Part shown: piece after piece, positions 44,109-52,835 of the stretch
Layout of the letters: each line of letters begins with the position of its first letter
How positions within the stretch are numbered: the first letter of the stretch is position 1
Assembly (NCBI GenBank): GCA_007751255.1
Contig: CP036296.1
Coordinates: forward strand, 4,030,001-4,094,000
Source of the DNA: Engelhardtia mirabilis
GTDB lineage: Bacteria; Planctomycetota; UBA1135; GCA-002686595
Length of the DNA stretch: 64,000 nucleotides
Direction of reading: 5' to 3'
Notes under the pieces: model-generated
Told to the model about the DNA's origin: nothing
The model's input: only the letters and a program-made list of their open reading frames with translations
Databases searched by the model: none
Translations under genes and position numbers: made by a program

Positions 44109-47100
44109 GCGGCACCTCCTTCGGGGCCCAGGGACACGGGCGGCCGACCGAAGCGCACGTACAGGGCTGGCACCACGAGCATGTTGAGCACCGTCGACGA
44201 GAGCAGTCCGAAGAGGATCACGTAGGCCATGGGAGTCAGGATCTCGGTTCCCGGTTCGTCGCCACGCATGGCGATCGGGATCAGCGCCAGCCCCGAGGCC
44301 AGGGCCGTCATCAGGATCGGCGCAAGGCGCTCCAGGGCGCCCTGCCTGACCGCCTGGACGAAGTCGGTCACGCCCTCCTCCAGTTGCAGGTGCCGCACGT
44401 GCGAGACCAACATGATCCCGTTGCGCGCCGCGATGCCGAAGACCGAGATTAAGCCGATGATCGATGCGACCGAGATCACGGCTCCCGAGAGCCAGACCCC
44501 CGCCACGCCGCCGATCAGCGCCAGGGGCAGGTTGACCATGATCAAGAGCGCGTCGCGCATGGAGCGGAACATGACGTGGAGCAGGAAGCCGATGCCCACC
44601 ACGACCAGCCCGCCGAGGATCGCGAGCAGTCGGTTGGTCTGCGCCGCGCTGGCGAACTGCCCGCCGTACTCGACGTAGTAGCCGGAGGGAAACTCCACCT
44701 GCGCCTCGATCGCCGCGCGGGCGTCGTCGACCACGCTGACCATGTCGCGCCCGGCGACGTTACACATGACAACGATCTTGCGTTGCACGTTCTCGCGCGA
44801 GATGAAGTTGGGGCCACGGTCCACGACGATGTCGGCCAGGGCCGACAGGGGCACGCGGGCCCCGTCGGGGGCGGTGACCAGCACTCGCCCCACGTCGGCG
44901 GTGGTCGCGTCGGCCGCCTGCTCCAGCCGCAGGGTCAGGTCGTAGGAGTTCTGATCCTCGAGGATCTGCCCCACGGGCAACCCGCGGAAGGCCGCGACCA
45001 GCGCCGCCGAGGCATCGGCCACGTGCAGGCCGTGGCGCGCGAGGTCCTCGCGCCGGTACTCCACGCGCACCTGTGGCACCTCGATCTGCTGTTCGGTCGA
45101 GAGGTCGACCACGCCCGCGATGCCACCCATGGCCGACTCCACACGTGCAGCCAGGCTGCGCAGCTCGACCAGGTCCGGTCCGAAGATCTTGACCGCGATG
45201 TTGGCGCGGGTGCCCGAGAGCATGTGGTCGACGCGGTGACCGATGGGTTGTCCGAAGGTGGCCTGGATGCCGGGGACCGCGGCGACGTCGGCGCGCAGGG
45301 CGTCGAGCAGCGCCTCCTTGGAGCGCGTCTCGAGTCCTAGCCGCGCCGGCGCCTCGAGGTCGAGCACCACCTCGAGCTCGCTGGACTCGACGCCCTGCAC
45401 GTGCTCGTCCTCCTCGGCGCGTCCGGTACGGCGTCCGATGCTGACCACCTCGGGATGCTCCATGAAGGCGCGCTCGACCACGTCGGCGAGGCCGGAGCTC
45501 TCCGCCAGCGAGGTGCCCGGCAGGGTCACCACGCTGACCACCAGTGCGCCCTCGTTGAACTCCGGCAGGAAGTTGCGCCCCATGCGACTCCCTGCGATCA
45601 CCGCCACGACGAACAGCACCACGGCCGGTGCGGTCGTCAGCAGGGGGAACCGCAGGGCCGCCCGCAAGGGCCAGGCATAGAGGCGCTTCAAGAGCGCCAC
45701 CAGGGGCGGCTCGCCCCCACCCACGACCGTTCGACTGGTCGGCAGCAGGTACAGGCACAGGGCCGGAGTCAGGGTCAAGGCCGTGAACAGCGACGCGGCC
45801 AGGGAGACGCAGAAGGCCACGCCGAGGGGCCGCAAGAGGCGACCCTCCACTCCGGTCAGGAAGAACAGCGGCAGGAACACCAGCAGGATGATGAACGTCG
45901 CGAAGACGATCGACGTGCGCACCTCCACGCTGGCCTCGAACACCACCCGCAGGGCGGCGCGGCGCCGGGCCGGCTCCAGGGCGCGGTTATCCCGTAGTCG
46001 CCGCACCACGTTCTCCACGTCGATGATCGCGTCGTCGACCAGAGCCCCGATGGCGATCGCCATGCCGCCCAGGGTCATGGTGTTGATGCTCGCGCCACCG
46101 AACTGCAGGGCCAGGACCGCGACCACCAGCGAGACCGGGATCGCGAGCAGGGTGATCAGGCTGGCCCGGAAGCTGGTCAGGAACACGATCACGATCAGCA
46201 TCACGATCCCGCCCCCCTCGAGCAGCGCCGCCGCGGTGTTGTCGATCGAGTTCTCGATGAAGGTCGACTGCCGGAAGAGCTTGGAGTTGATCACCATGCC
46301 CTCGGGCAGGGCCGCCGCGATCTCCGCCAGGACCAGGTCCAGTTCGCCGGTCAGGGCCAGGGTGTTGGCCGCGGGCTGCTTCTGCACCGCCAGCACGACT
46401 CCCTCGTGGGTGCTGGCGACCCAGTCGGCGTCGCGCATGGAAGCGGAGCCGATGCCGCGGCGGATCGCCGCGCCGATGCGGACCACGCCCAGGTCGCCCA
46501 CGGTCACGGGCCGGCCGTCGCGTTGGGCCACCACGGTCGCGGCGATGTCGGCTTCCGAGTGCACGCGTCCGATGCCGCGCAGGACCGACTCGGAGCCGGC
46601 CTCCACCAGGAAGCCGGCGGAGACGTCCTCGTTGGCCTCGCGCAGGGCGTCGGCCACGTCGGTCAGGCCGACGCCGAACGCCTGCAGTCGCTGGCTGGAG
46701 AGCACCACCTGGTACTGCTTCTCCTCCCCGCCGATCGGAGTGACCTGCGACACCCCCGCCACCGCCAGCAGCCGCCGGCGAATCTGGTTCTTGGCCGTCG
46801 TGCGAAGCTCGAGCTGGTCGTGCAGCTCCGAGGTCAGCGAGACGAACATGATCTCGCCCATGATCGACGACACCGGCGCGAGGACCGGCGCGCCGACCTG
46901 CTCGGGTAGCGAGCCCACGACCGTCGCCAGGCGCTCGTTGACGGTCTGCCGCGCGCGGTAGATGTCGGTGCCCCACTCGAACTCGATCCAGACGACCGAG
47001 ATCCCGACCGCGGTGGCCGAACGCACGCGGCGCACGCCGGTGGCACCGTTGACCGCCGTCTCGACGGGGAAGGTGACGAGCGTCTCGAGCTCTTCCGGCG

Positions 47101-47269
47101 CCATGCCGTGGCCTTCGACGATCACAGTCACGGTCGGCGCCGTGAGGTCGGGAAACACGTCGACCGGCATCTTGACGGCCGACCAGGCCCCCAGGGCCAG
47201 GAGGATGCCGGAGACGAGCAGGACGGCCAGGCGTTGGCGCAGGCTCCACTGAATCAGAGCGTTGATCAT
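44105..47269 (-). CDS. Heavy-metal-type RND efflux permease (CusA/CzcA family)
   Basis: The protein has 1054 residues. It begins MINALIQWSLRQRLAVLLVSG and has the two repeats of 6 transmembrane helices plus large periplasmic loops. Family blocks are DVFPDLTAPTVTVIVEGHGMAPEELETLVTFPVE, IDFGA-type regions GALVDDAIIDVENVVRRLRDN (TM4 with essential Asp/Glu) and FLTSFRASLITLLAIPVSLV. The motif in TM4 (GALVDDAIIDVEN) is that of the HME group that exports mono- or divalent cations. Which metal cannot be fixed. It is preceded by the adaptor and followed by the TolC gene in one operon. Confidence 0.92.
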   Translation of the reverse strand: MINALIQWSLRQRLAVLLVSGILLALGAWSAVKMPVDVFPDLTAPTVTVIVEGHGMAPEELETLVTFPVETAVNGATGVRRVRSATAVGISVVWIEFEWGTDIYRARQTVNERLATVVGSLPEQVGAPVLAPVSSIMGEIMFVSLTSELHDQLELRTTAKNQIRRRLLAVAGVSQVTPIGGEEKQYQVVLSSQRLQAFGVGLTDVADALREANEDVSAGFLVEAGSESVLRGIGRVHSEADIAATVVAQRDGRPVTVGDLGVVRIGAAIRRGIGSASMRDADWVASTHEGVVLAVQKQPAANTLALTGELDLVLAEIAAALPEGMVINSKLFRQSTFIENSIDNTAAALLEGGGIVMLIVIVFLTSFRASLITLLAIPVSLVVAVLALQFGGASINTMTLGGMAIAIGALVDDAIIDVENVVRRLRDNRALEPARRRAALRVVFEASVEVRTSIVFATFIILLVFLPLFFLTGVEGRLLRPLGVAFCVSLAASLFTALTLTPALCLYLLPTSRTVVGGGEPPLVALLKRLYAWPLRAALRFPLLTTAPAVVLFVVAVIAGSRMGRNFLPEFNEGALVVSVVTLPGTSLAESSGLADVVERAFMEHPEVVSIGRRTGRAEEDEHVQGVESSELEVVLDLEAPARLGLETRSKEALLDALRADVAAVPGIQATFGQPIGHRVDHMLSGTRANIAVKIFGPDLVELRSLAARVESAMGGIAGVVDLSTEQQIEVPQVRVEYRREDLARHGLHVADASAALVAAFRGLPVGQILEDQNSYDLTLRLEQAADATTADVGRVLVTAPDGARVPLSALADIVVDRGPNFISRENVQRKIVVMCNVAGRDMVSVVDDARAAIEAQVEFPSGYYVEYGGQFASAAQTNRLLAILGGLVVVGIGFLLHVMFRSMRDALLIMVNLPLALIGGVAGVWLSGAVISVASIIGLISVFGIAARNGIMLVSHVRHLQLEEGVTDFVQAVRQGALERLAPILMTALASGLALIPIAMRGDEPGTEILTPMAYVILFGLLSSTVLNMLVVPALYVRFGRPPVSLGPEGGAA

Positions 47270-47285
47270 GGCTGGCTCCGAGGCG

Positions 47286-49025
47286 TCAGTGGGCGTGGCC
47301 GTGGCCGAATTCGGCGGGAGACGCCGAGGCCAGGCGCAGCAGGTAGGCACCGGCGGTCACGACCCGCTCGCCGGGCTCGAGCCCCGCGCGCACGCTGACC
47401 AGGTCGCCGTCGCGCGGGCCCAACTCGAGGTACCGCTTCTGGAAGGTCTCGCCGTCCAGCAGCACGAAGGCGATCGGTTGGCCGCTCTCGGTGACCACGG
47501 CCGTGGTCGGCACGGCGACGGCTTCAGCGGCGCTCCCCGTCGCGAGTTGGAGGTCCACGTACATCCCGGCGCGCAGGAGTCCGTCGGGATTGTCGGCCGC
47601 GAAGCGCAGGGCCACGGTGCGCGCCCCCGGCTGCACCTCGCGGCCCACGCTGACCACGCCCCCGTTCAAGTCGGCGACCACGTCGAAGCGTCGATCGGGG
47701 AAGGCCGGGATCTCGAGCAGTGCGCCCAAATCGTCGCCCACGGCGGCCAGGTCGAACTCGGACACGTTGGCCACCAGCCAGACCCGCTCCAGATCCATCA
47801 AGCGGAAGATCGTGGCTTGGCTCGCCACCGCTTCGCCGCGCACGTGGCCCACTTCGACGACCTCGCCGTCGATCGGGGCGACCAGGGGCGCCCGTCCGGG
47901 CACCTCGGCGGCGGTGGTCGCGATCGCGGCGTCGGCACGCAACTGGTCCAGCCGCGCGCGAGCGCGCTCCACGGACTCGGCCAGGGCCAGGGCCCCTTCG
48001 ATCTCGCGCGACGCGAGCTCGACGTCCATGCGCTTCTGGGCCAACTCGCTCTCGGTGCCCAGGTCGGAGGCTCTCAAGGTCTCGGCGCGCTGGAGGGCCG
48101 CGCGCGCGAACTCCAGGCGCGTCTGGGCACGGATCCGCGCCTGCTCGACGTCGACGGAGCGGGCCTCCAGGTCGAGTTCACGCCCCATCAGGTCCAGCTC
48201 CAGTCCGCGCAAGCTGGCTTCGTTGGCCACCGCGGCCGCGCTGTCGCCGATCGACAAGGGTGGATCCAGGAAGCCGAGCACCTGACCGGCCACGACCCGC
48301 TCGCCGATGCGCGGCAGGTCCCCGGACTCGGGGGCTGCGAGTCGCCCGTCGAACGGCGCGCCGACGACGGCCAGCTCGCCCTGGGGCACCTCGACCACCC
48401 CAGGCACCCGCAGGCGTTCGGTCAGGGTGCGCCGCTCAACCACCTCGGTCCTCAGCCCGATGCGCCACTGTTGCTCGAGCAGGAAGTGGGTCACGTCCGC
48501 CGGTTCCTCGACCTCCTCGGCCTCGGCCGCCGCGTGGGCGCGGGCCTCGTCCGGATAGACCAGCACCTGCTCGATGGGGATCGTGGCCCGGACGTCGGCT
48601 CCGTCGACGATCAGGCGCGCCGCGTAGATCGCCGGATCCTCGATCGCACCGGCGGGGATGAAGATCCCGGGCACCTCGGCTCTCTCGGCGACGAGCGTCA
48701 CCTGCTGGCCGCCGTCGCCCGACAGTTCGAGCCGCACGCTCGCATCCGCGAGGGGCGCGCCGCTGGCCAGCAGGGTCAGGTGAGCGAGGAAACGCGCTTC
48801 GACGCCGGCGACCAGGGGCGGGTACTCGAGGTACAGCCCGAGCTCGTCGGTGAACAGGGTCACGCCGATGGCGACGTGGTCGTGGTCGTCGTCGCCGACA
48901 GCGTGCTCGTGGCCCTCGTGGTCGAGATCCTCGTGGATCTCGGACGAACAGCCCCACGCGACGACGGACAGCAAGACGACCAGCAGGGTGCGATCCAAGG
49001 CGGATCGGCAGTCATGGTGGAGCAT
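47286..49025 (-). CDS. RND periplasmic adaptor lipoprotein with His/Asp-rich termini (CusB/CzcB-like)
   Basis: The protein has 579 residues. Lipobox Cys in LLSVVAWGCSS. A metal-binding-like N-terminus HEDLDHEGHEHAVGDDDHDH and a GHGHAH C-terminus flank the HlyD_D23-like core (PFDGRLAAPESGDLPRIGERVVAGQVLGFLDPP, long coiled-coil hairpin, APIDGEVVEVGHVRGEAV). Start at the ATG 49023-49025: a strong Shine-Dalgarno-like GAGAGGGGG lies at 49031-49039 (5 nt spacing), one of few in the window, which fixes this start. Works with the RND pump and TolC protein to move metal ions out of the periplasm. Confidence 0.9.
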   Translation of the reverse strand: MLHHDCRSALDRTLLVVLLSVVAWGCSSEIHEDLDHEGHEHAVGDDDHDHVAIGVTLFTDELGLYLEYPPLVAGVEARFLAHLTLLASGAPLADASVRLELSGDGGQQVTLVAERAEVPGIFIPAGAIEDPAIYAARLIVDGADVRATIPIEQVLVYPDEARAHAAAEAEEVEEPADVTHFLLEQQWRIGLRTEVVERRTLTERLRVPGVVEVPQGELAVVGAPFDGRLAAPESGDLPRIGERVVAGQVLGFLDPPLSIGDSAAAVANEASLRGLELDLMGRELDLEARSVDVEQARIRAQTRLEFARAALQRAETLRASDLGTESELAQKRMDVELASREIEGALALAESVERARARLDQLRADAAIATTAAEVPGRAPLVAPIDGEVVEVGHVRGEAVASQATIFRLMDLERVWLVANVSEFDLAAVGDDLGALLEIPAFPDRRFDVVADLNGGVVSVGREVQPGARTVALRFAADNPDGLLRAGMYVDLQLATGSAAEAVAVPTTAVVTESGQPIAFVLLDGETFQKRYLELGPRDGDLVSVRAGLEPGERVVTAGAYLLRLASASPAEFGHGHAH

Positions 49026-49147
49026 CGTGGCCCCCTCTCGTACGCAGCGGTCTGAATGGACTCGATTCGGCGAGCCGCGCCTACCATCGGCAAGCCGCTC
49101 ACCTGTGCGCGCGGCCCACGAAGGCACAGCGCGCGTCGACGGTTCGT

Positions 49148-49585
49148 TCAGGCCGCGATCGGAGGACCGCGGGTCTCAGGCTGCAGACGGGGTGGCGCCG
49201 CGGGCGGACCGCGCAGGTCGACGGCCATCCTCCACCCCGCACAGGCGACCGGGGGCGCGACGAGCGTCGCCGGCAGGATCGCCAACAGGTCCACGCAGGC
49301 GTCCGGCGAGGTCGGTCGCTGGACGATCAGATCGGCGTCGTGGACCTCGGAGCAGTGCTCCTGGTGGTCGTCGTCGGTGTGCGTCGGACCGTGCCCGACG
49401 TGGGCCGCGCAGTCCGCGTCGTGGCTGACGAGGTGGTCCGTGGGGCCGCAGTGCTCCTCGAGGGCCAGGTGCAGGGGCACGTAGAACGTGCGCAGCATCA
49501 GCGCTCCGAGCAGCAGCACGCCCACGAACGCGGAAGCTCCGCGTCGGCCACGCTCCGGCCCGCTCGCTCGGTTCAAGGACACCAC
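49148..49585 (-). CDS. Small His-rich membrane-anchored protein at the head of the metal-efflux operon
   Basis: The protein has 145 residues. One transmembrane helix near the N-terminus (GASAFVGVLLLGALML) and a His/Asp/Cys-rich segment (EEHCGPTDHLVSHDADCAAH, then VGHGPTHTDDDHQEHC) resemble small periplasmic metal-binding proteins often found before Cus/Czc genes. The start is uncertain: GTG at 49583-49585 or the adjacent GTG at 49580-49582. The Pro-rich tail has no known domain. Gap of 122 nt to the adaptor gene, same strand. Likely a metal-binding accessory (inference). Confidence 0.65.
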   Translation of the reverse strand: MVSLNRASGPERGRRGASAFVGVLLLGALMLRTFYVPLHLALEEHCGPTDHLVSHDADCAAHVGHGPTHTDDDHQEHCSEVHDADLIVQRPTSPDACVDLLAILPATLVAPPVACAGWRMAVDLRGPPAAPPRLQPETRGPPIAA

Positions 49586-49725
49586 TGCCGCCCGTCTTCG
49601 ACCAATAGGCCCTGGATGTCAAGCGCCGGGGGCGGATCGATTCTCAATCGGCGGAGCGCCGAGCCCGGTCCAGTACGACTGCGCGTCGTCCGAGGCGCCG
49701 GCGGACCTGGTCTGCCACTCCGACG

Positions 49726-51888
49726 TTACTTCAAGCCCGGATCGGCCCCCGGCGGGCCGCCGCGGGTGTCGTAGACGTAGATCGACCAGCCGATCCGCAT
49801 GAAGGGCTCGTAGTCGATCAGCCAGCGGTAGAGCGGGTGGCTGCGGTAGTAGTTGATGGCGTTGACCGCCACGAAGCCCTGCACCGGCTCGCCCGTGGGG
49901 CGCACGACGTTGCCGAAGCCCAGGTTCGACAGCTCGGCCTTGGTGTAGGGGTCGTAGTGCAGGCCGCCGGCGGCCTCGACCACCTCGCGGTTGCGTGCGT
50001 ACCAGCGGCCCAGCTCGCGCACGTCCTGGCCCCAGTCGTCGCTGACGACCGTGATCTCGGGCCCCTTCACGGGCCCACCCGCAATCGCGTTGAAGTACAT
50101 CAACGAGTGCGGGTGGATCCACAGGCTCTCGAGCGCCGCCACCAGGGCCAGGCCGATCCCGAGCCGCGGCACCAAGGCCTCGAGCCGACCGGCGAGCAGC
50201 GCCAGGAAGGGGAACACCGGCAGCACGTAGCGCACACCCATCAGGGCGTTGCCGGTGGAGAAGAGGTAGAAGCTGAGCGCTGGGAAGGCGAGGAACGCGG
50301 CCGCGTCGAGCAGGGTCCAGGGCCTGGCCGCGGCGCGGCGCCCGAAGACGAAGGCCAGGGCCAGGCCGGCCACGATCGCCACGAGGAAGGCGATCGGGTT
50401 CTTCACCCCCATCACCACCGTGTAGTACTCGGGGAAGGGGTTGACCCCGTCCTTGAACGTCGTGCTCGGGACGATCAGGTTGCGCCGATAATAGCTGCCG
50501 TGGCCGTAGTCGCCGTGGTGCAGCTGGTAGTCCACGCCGCGCAGCGCGGTGAACAGGGGGATCGGCACCGCATCGCCGAGCAGGCCGCGGGTCAGGCGCT
50601 CGACCCAGCCCTGGGTGAAGAGCTGCTCGTCCCAATCGTCGTAGCGGGCGGCGCCGTACCACTCGCTCCAGGCCTCGGTCCCGGTCAGGCGCGAGCCGTC
50701 CGGCTGGCGCAGCTCGCGGTCGGCCAACTGCGGCAGGAGCTCGAGCTTGGTCTCGACCGGCACCAGGGCGTCGGGCGCTTCGAGGACGGCGGCGAAGGCC
50801 TCGCGACGAAGATCGCCGGGGCCACCGTCGAGGGCCGTCAGCGCCCGCGCCGCGGCGGCGGCGAGGCCCTCGGGCTCGGTTCTTCGGGTCAACTCGCGCC
50901 AGGCCACGATGGCGCGCGAGGTGTCGCCCGCGCCGAGCACGGGCCCCAGCAGGCTGTCGACGTTGCCGACGCCGTCGACCTGCGCCAGCTCCGCGCGCAG
51001 GGCCGATTCGATCACCTCGCGGGTCGGTGCTTCGGCCTTGGAAGACACCCTGTAGGCAGCCTTGCCCCAGGCCTCGTTGGCCGAGAGGGACTCGAAGCCG
51101 TAGCCCGCCGCGAAGACCGTCAGCCCGCCCAGGATCACCCGCGCCAAGAGCAGCAGCGGCCGCGCGCTGCGGCCACGGATCGCCGCCAGGGCCGCCAGGC
51201 CGAGGAAGGCCGGGACCAGCAGCAGGGCGGTGAACTTGGTCAACTCGGCCAGGCCGAAGGCAACTGCGGCCCACAGGGTCCGCCGCGCCGTGGGCTGATC
51301 CAAGGCGTCCGCGAAGGCCACCACGGCGATGAAGATCAGCGCCGCCGAGCCCATGTCCAGGGCCGCCAACCGGCCGTTGGCCAGGACGTTCGGGTTCAGG
51401 GCCAAGAGCGCCGAGGCCGCGAACCCCGCGCGGGGGCCGAAGCGCTTGCGTGCGGCCGTGAAGACCACCCAAGTCAGGGCGGCGGTCAGCAGGCAGAAGG
51501 GCACCCGAGCGGCGAACAGGTTGCGGTCGAGCTGCGCCCCGTTGCGGTCGTAGAAGAAGGCCACCGGGAAGTTGAGCTGGTCGGCCCACGTCGACGGCCA
51601 ATCGATGCCAGGCAGCAGCAGGAGGGGCGCGCCCGCCAGGTACTTCAGGAGCGGCGGATGCTCGCGATTGAGGGCGAACTCACCGTCCCGCAGGTAGGCG
51701 TAGCCCGACGAGATGTAGAAGTGCTCGTCGTAGGTGGGGCCCACCGTCCAGGCCCCGTGCAGCAAGAGCGCGAGCTGGAGGCCGATCAGGGCCAGCATCC
51801 AGCGACCCCACAGGCGGCTGGCCGCGGCGGAGGCCGGGTCGCTCGCGGACGCTGGCGAGGGTTGGTTGGCGGGAGAGCTGGAGGCCAT
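49726..51888 (-). CDS. GT39/PMT-type membrane glycosyltransferase
   Basis: The protein has 720 residues with about 11 transmembrane helices. The catalytic loop after TM1 is PTYDEHFYISSGYAYLRDGEFALNREHPPL, with the Asp-Glu pair and NREHPPLLKY motif of the dolichyl-/polyprenyl-phosphate-mannose protein mannosyltransferase and ArnT clan. Later helices and the C-terminal periplasmic domain include VVSDDWGQDVRELGRWY. Expected to use a polyprenyl-phosphate sugar made by a Dpm1-type enzyme such as the divergent neighbour at 52066. I chose the ATG 51886-51888; longer frames cross the divergent gap. The substrate (protein or lipid) is unknown. Confidence 0.82.
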   Translation of the reverse strand: MASSSPANQPSPASASDPASAAASRLWGRWMLALIGLQLALLLHGAWTVGPTYDEHFYISSGYAYLRDGEFALNREHPPLLKYLAGAPLLLLPGIDWPSTWADQLNFPVAFFYDRNGAQLDRNLFAARVPFCLLTAALTWVVFTAARKRFGPRAGFAASALLALNPNVLANGRLAALDMGSAALIFIAVVAFADALDQPTARRTLWAAVAFGLAELTKFTALLLVPAFLGLAALAAIRGRSARPLLLLARVILGGLTVFAAGYGFESLSANEAWGKAAYRVSSKAEAPTREVIESALRAELAQVDGVGNVDSLLGPVLGAGDTSRAIVAWRELTRRTEPEGLAAAAARALTALDGGPGDLRREAFAAVLEAPDALVPVETKLELLPQLADRELRQPDGSRLTGTEAWSEWYGAARYDDWDEQLFTQGWVERLTRGLLGDAVPIPLFTALRGVDYQLHHGDYGHGSYYRRNLIVPSTTFKDGVNPFPEYYTVVMGVKNPIAFLVAIVAGLALAFVFGRRAAARPWTLLDAAAFLAFPALSFYLFSTGNALMGVRYVLPVFPFLALLAGRLEALVPRLGIGLALVAALESLWIHPHSLMYFNAIAGGPVKGPEITVVSDDWGQDVRELGRWYARNREVVEAAGGLHYDPYTKAELSNLGFGNVVRPTGEPVQGFVAVNAINYYRSHPLYRWLIDYEPFMRIGWSIYVYDTRGGPPGADPGLK

Positions 51889-52003
51889 CGGCGCCCATAG
51901 CCAAGCCGCTGGAGGCGCCCCGGGCAAGCGCCGTCCCCGTCTCCCTCGCCGCTCCGCCCAAGGTTCCGCGCGGGGCCGCTTGGCACCCCGGTCGCGACCC
52001 GAG

Positions 52004-52009
52004 TAGATT
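52004..52009 (+). promoter_or_regulatory. -10-like TAGATT upstream of the Dpm1-like gene
   Basis: TAGATT lies 56 nt before the ATG at 52066 in the 177-nt divergent gap with the GT39 gene. Confidence 0.35.
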
Positions 52010-52065
52010 TCGACCTCGCCCAGCCCGCCCGGCGCGACCTCGCGCGCCCCGCCCCCCACCCCGCG

Positions 52066-52830
52066 ATGCCCCCCACCTCCGACGGAGCGGCCCCCAAGGT
52101 CGTCTGCACGGTCCCCACGTACAACGAGGCCGAGAACATCCTCGACCTCTCGCGGGAGCTGCTCGCCCTGGGGCCCGAGTTCGAGGTGCTCGTCATCGAC
52201 GACGACTCCCCGGACGGCACCTGGAAGCTGGTCGCCGAGGCGGCCAAGACGGAGCCACGGCTGCACCTGCTGCACCGCACCGTCGACCGCGGGCGCGGCG
52301 CCGCCGGCCGCGATGGCTTCGTGCGGGCCCTGGAGATGGGCGCCGACGTCGTCGTCGAGATGGACGCCGACTTCTCCCACCACCCGCGCTTCGTGCCGGC
52401 CATGCTCGCGCGGCTGAACACGGTCGATGCGAGGTCCGGGGCCGAGCTGGGCCTGGTGCTCGGGTCGCGCGGCGTCAGCGGCGGCAGCGACGCCGACCGC
52501 GGCGCCCTGCGGCAGGTCATCACCAAGGCCGCGAACCTCTACATCCGCCTGCTGCTCGGGGTGCCCGTCGCGGACTGCAACTCCGGCTTCCGCTGCTGGC
52601 GGGCCAGCACCCTGCGCGCGATCGAGGTGGAGAAGACCTTCTCCCCCGGCCCCGCGATCGTCCAGGAGCTCTTGTTCAAGACCGCCCGCGCCGGCATCGG
52701 CATCGCCGAGATCCCGATCGAGTTCGTGGACCGCGTGCGCGGCGAGTCGACCTTGACCATGCGGATCCTGCTCCAGGGCTACACCACCGTGCTCAAGTTG
52801 CGCTGGATGGCGCTGACGGGCAGGCTGTAG
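52066..52830 (+). CDS. Polyprenyl-phosphate mannosyltransferase (Dpm1-like GT2)
   Basis: The protein has 254 residues. GT2 features of the Dpm1 group are CTVPTYNEAENI at the N-terminus, VLVIDDDSPDGTW, VVVEMDADFSHHPRF (the DxD-like metal site), FRCWRASTLRAIE and EIPIEFVDRVRGESTLT near the end. No C-terminal membrane helices, so the soluble type. It would make polyprenyl-phosphate-mannose on the cytoplasmic face; the divergent GT39-type gene is the natural user. The ATG at 52066 is the first in the frame after the promoter-like element. Confidence 0.87.
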   Translation: MPPTSDGAAPKVVCTVPTYNEAENILDLSRELLALGPEFEVLVIDDDSPDGTWKLVAEAAKTEPRLHLLHRTVDRGRGAAGRDGFVRALEMGADVVVEMDADFSHHPRFVPAMLARLNTVDARSGAELGLVLGSRGVSGGSDADRGALRQVITKAANLYIRLLLGVPVADCNSGFRCWRASTLRAIEVEKTFSPGPAIVQELLFKTARAGIGIAEIPIEFVDRVRGESTLTMRILLQGYTTVLKLRWMALTGRL

Positions 52831-52835
52831 CCGCC

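Noticed and set aside
49617..49622. Minus-strand TTGACA upstream of the His-rich gene, a possible -35 box
   Set aside because: No -10-like sequence at 16-18 nt spacing; the nearest TATTGG is only 9 nt away, also unsuitable for a MerR-type promoter.
49837..51900. 687-codon plus-strand open frame opposite the GT39 gene
   Set aside because: Arg/Gly/Gln/His-rich shadow; the minus strand has clear membrane helices and the catalytic motif.
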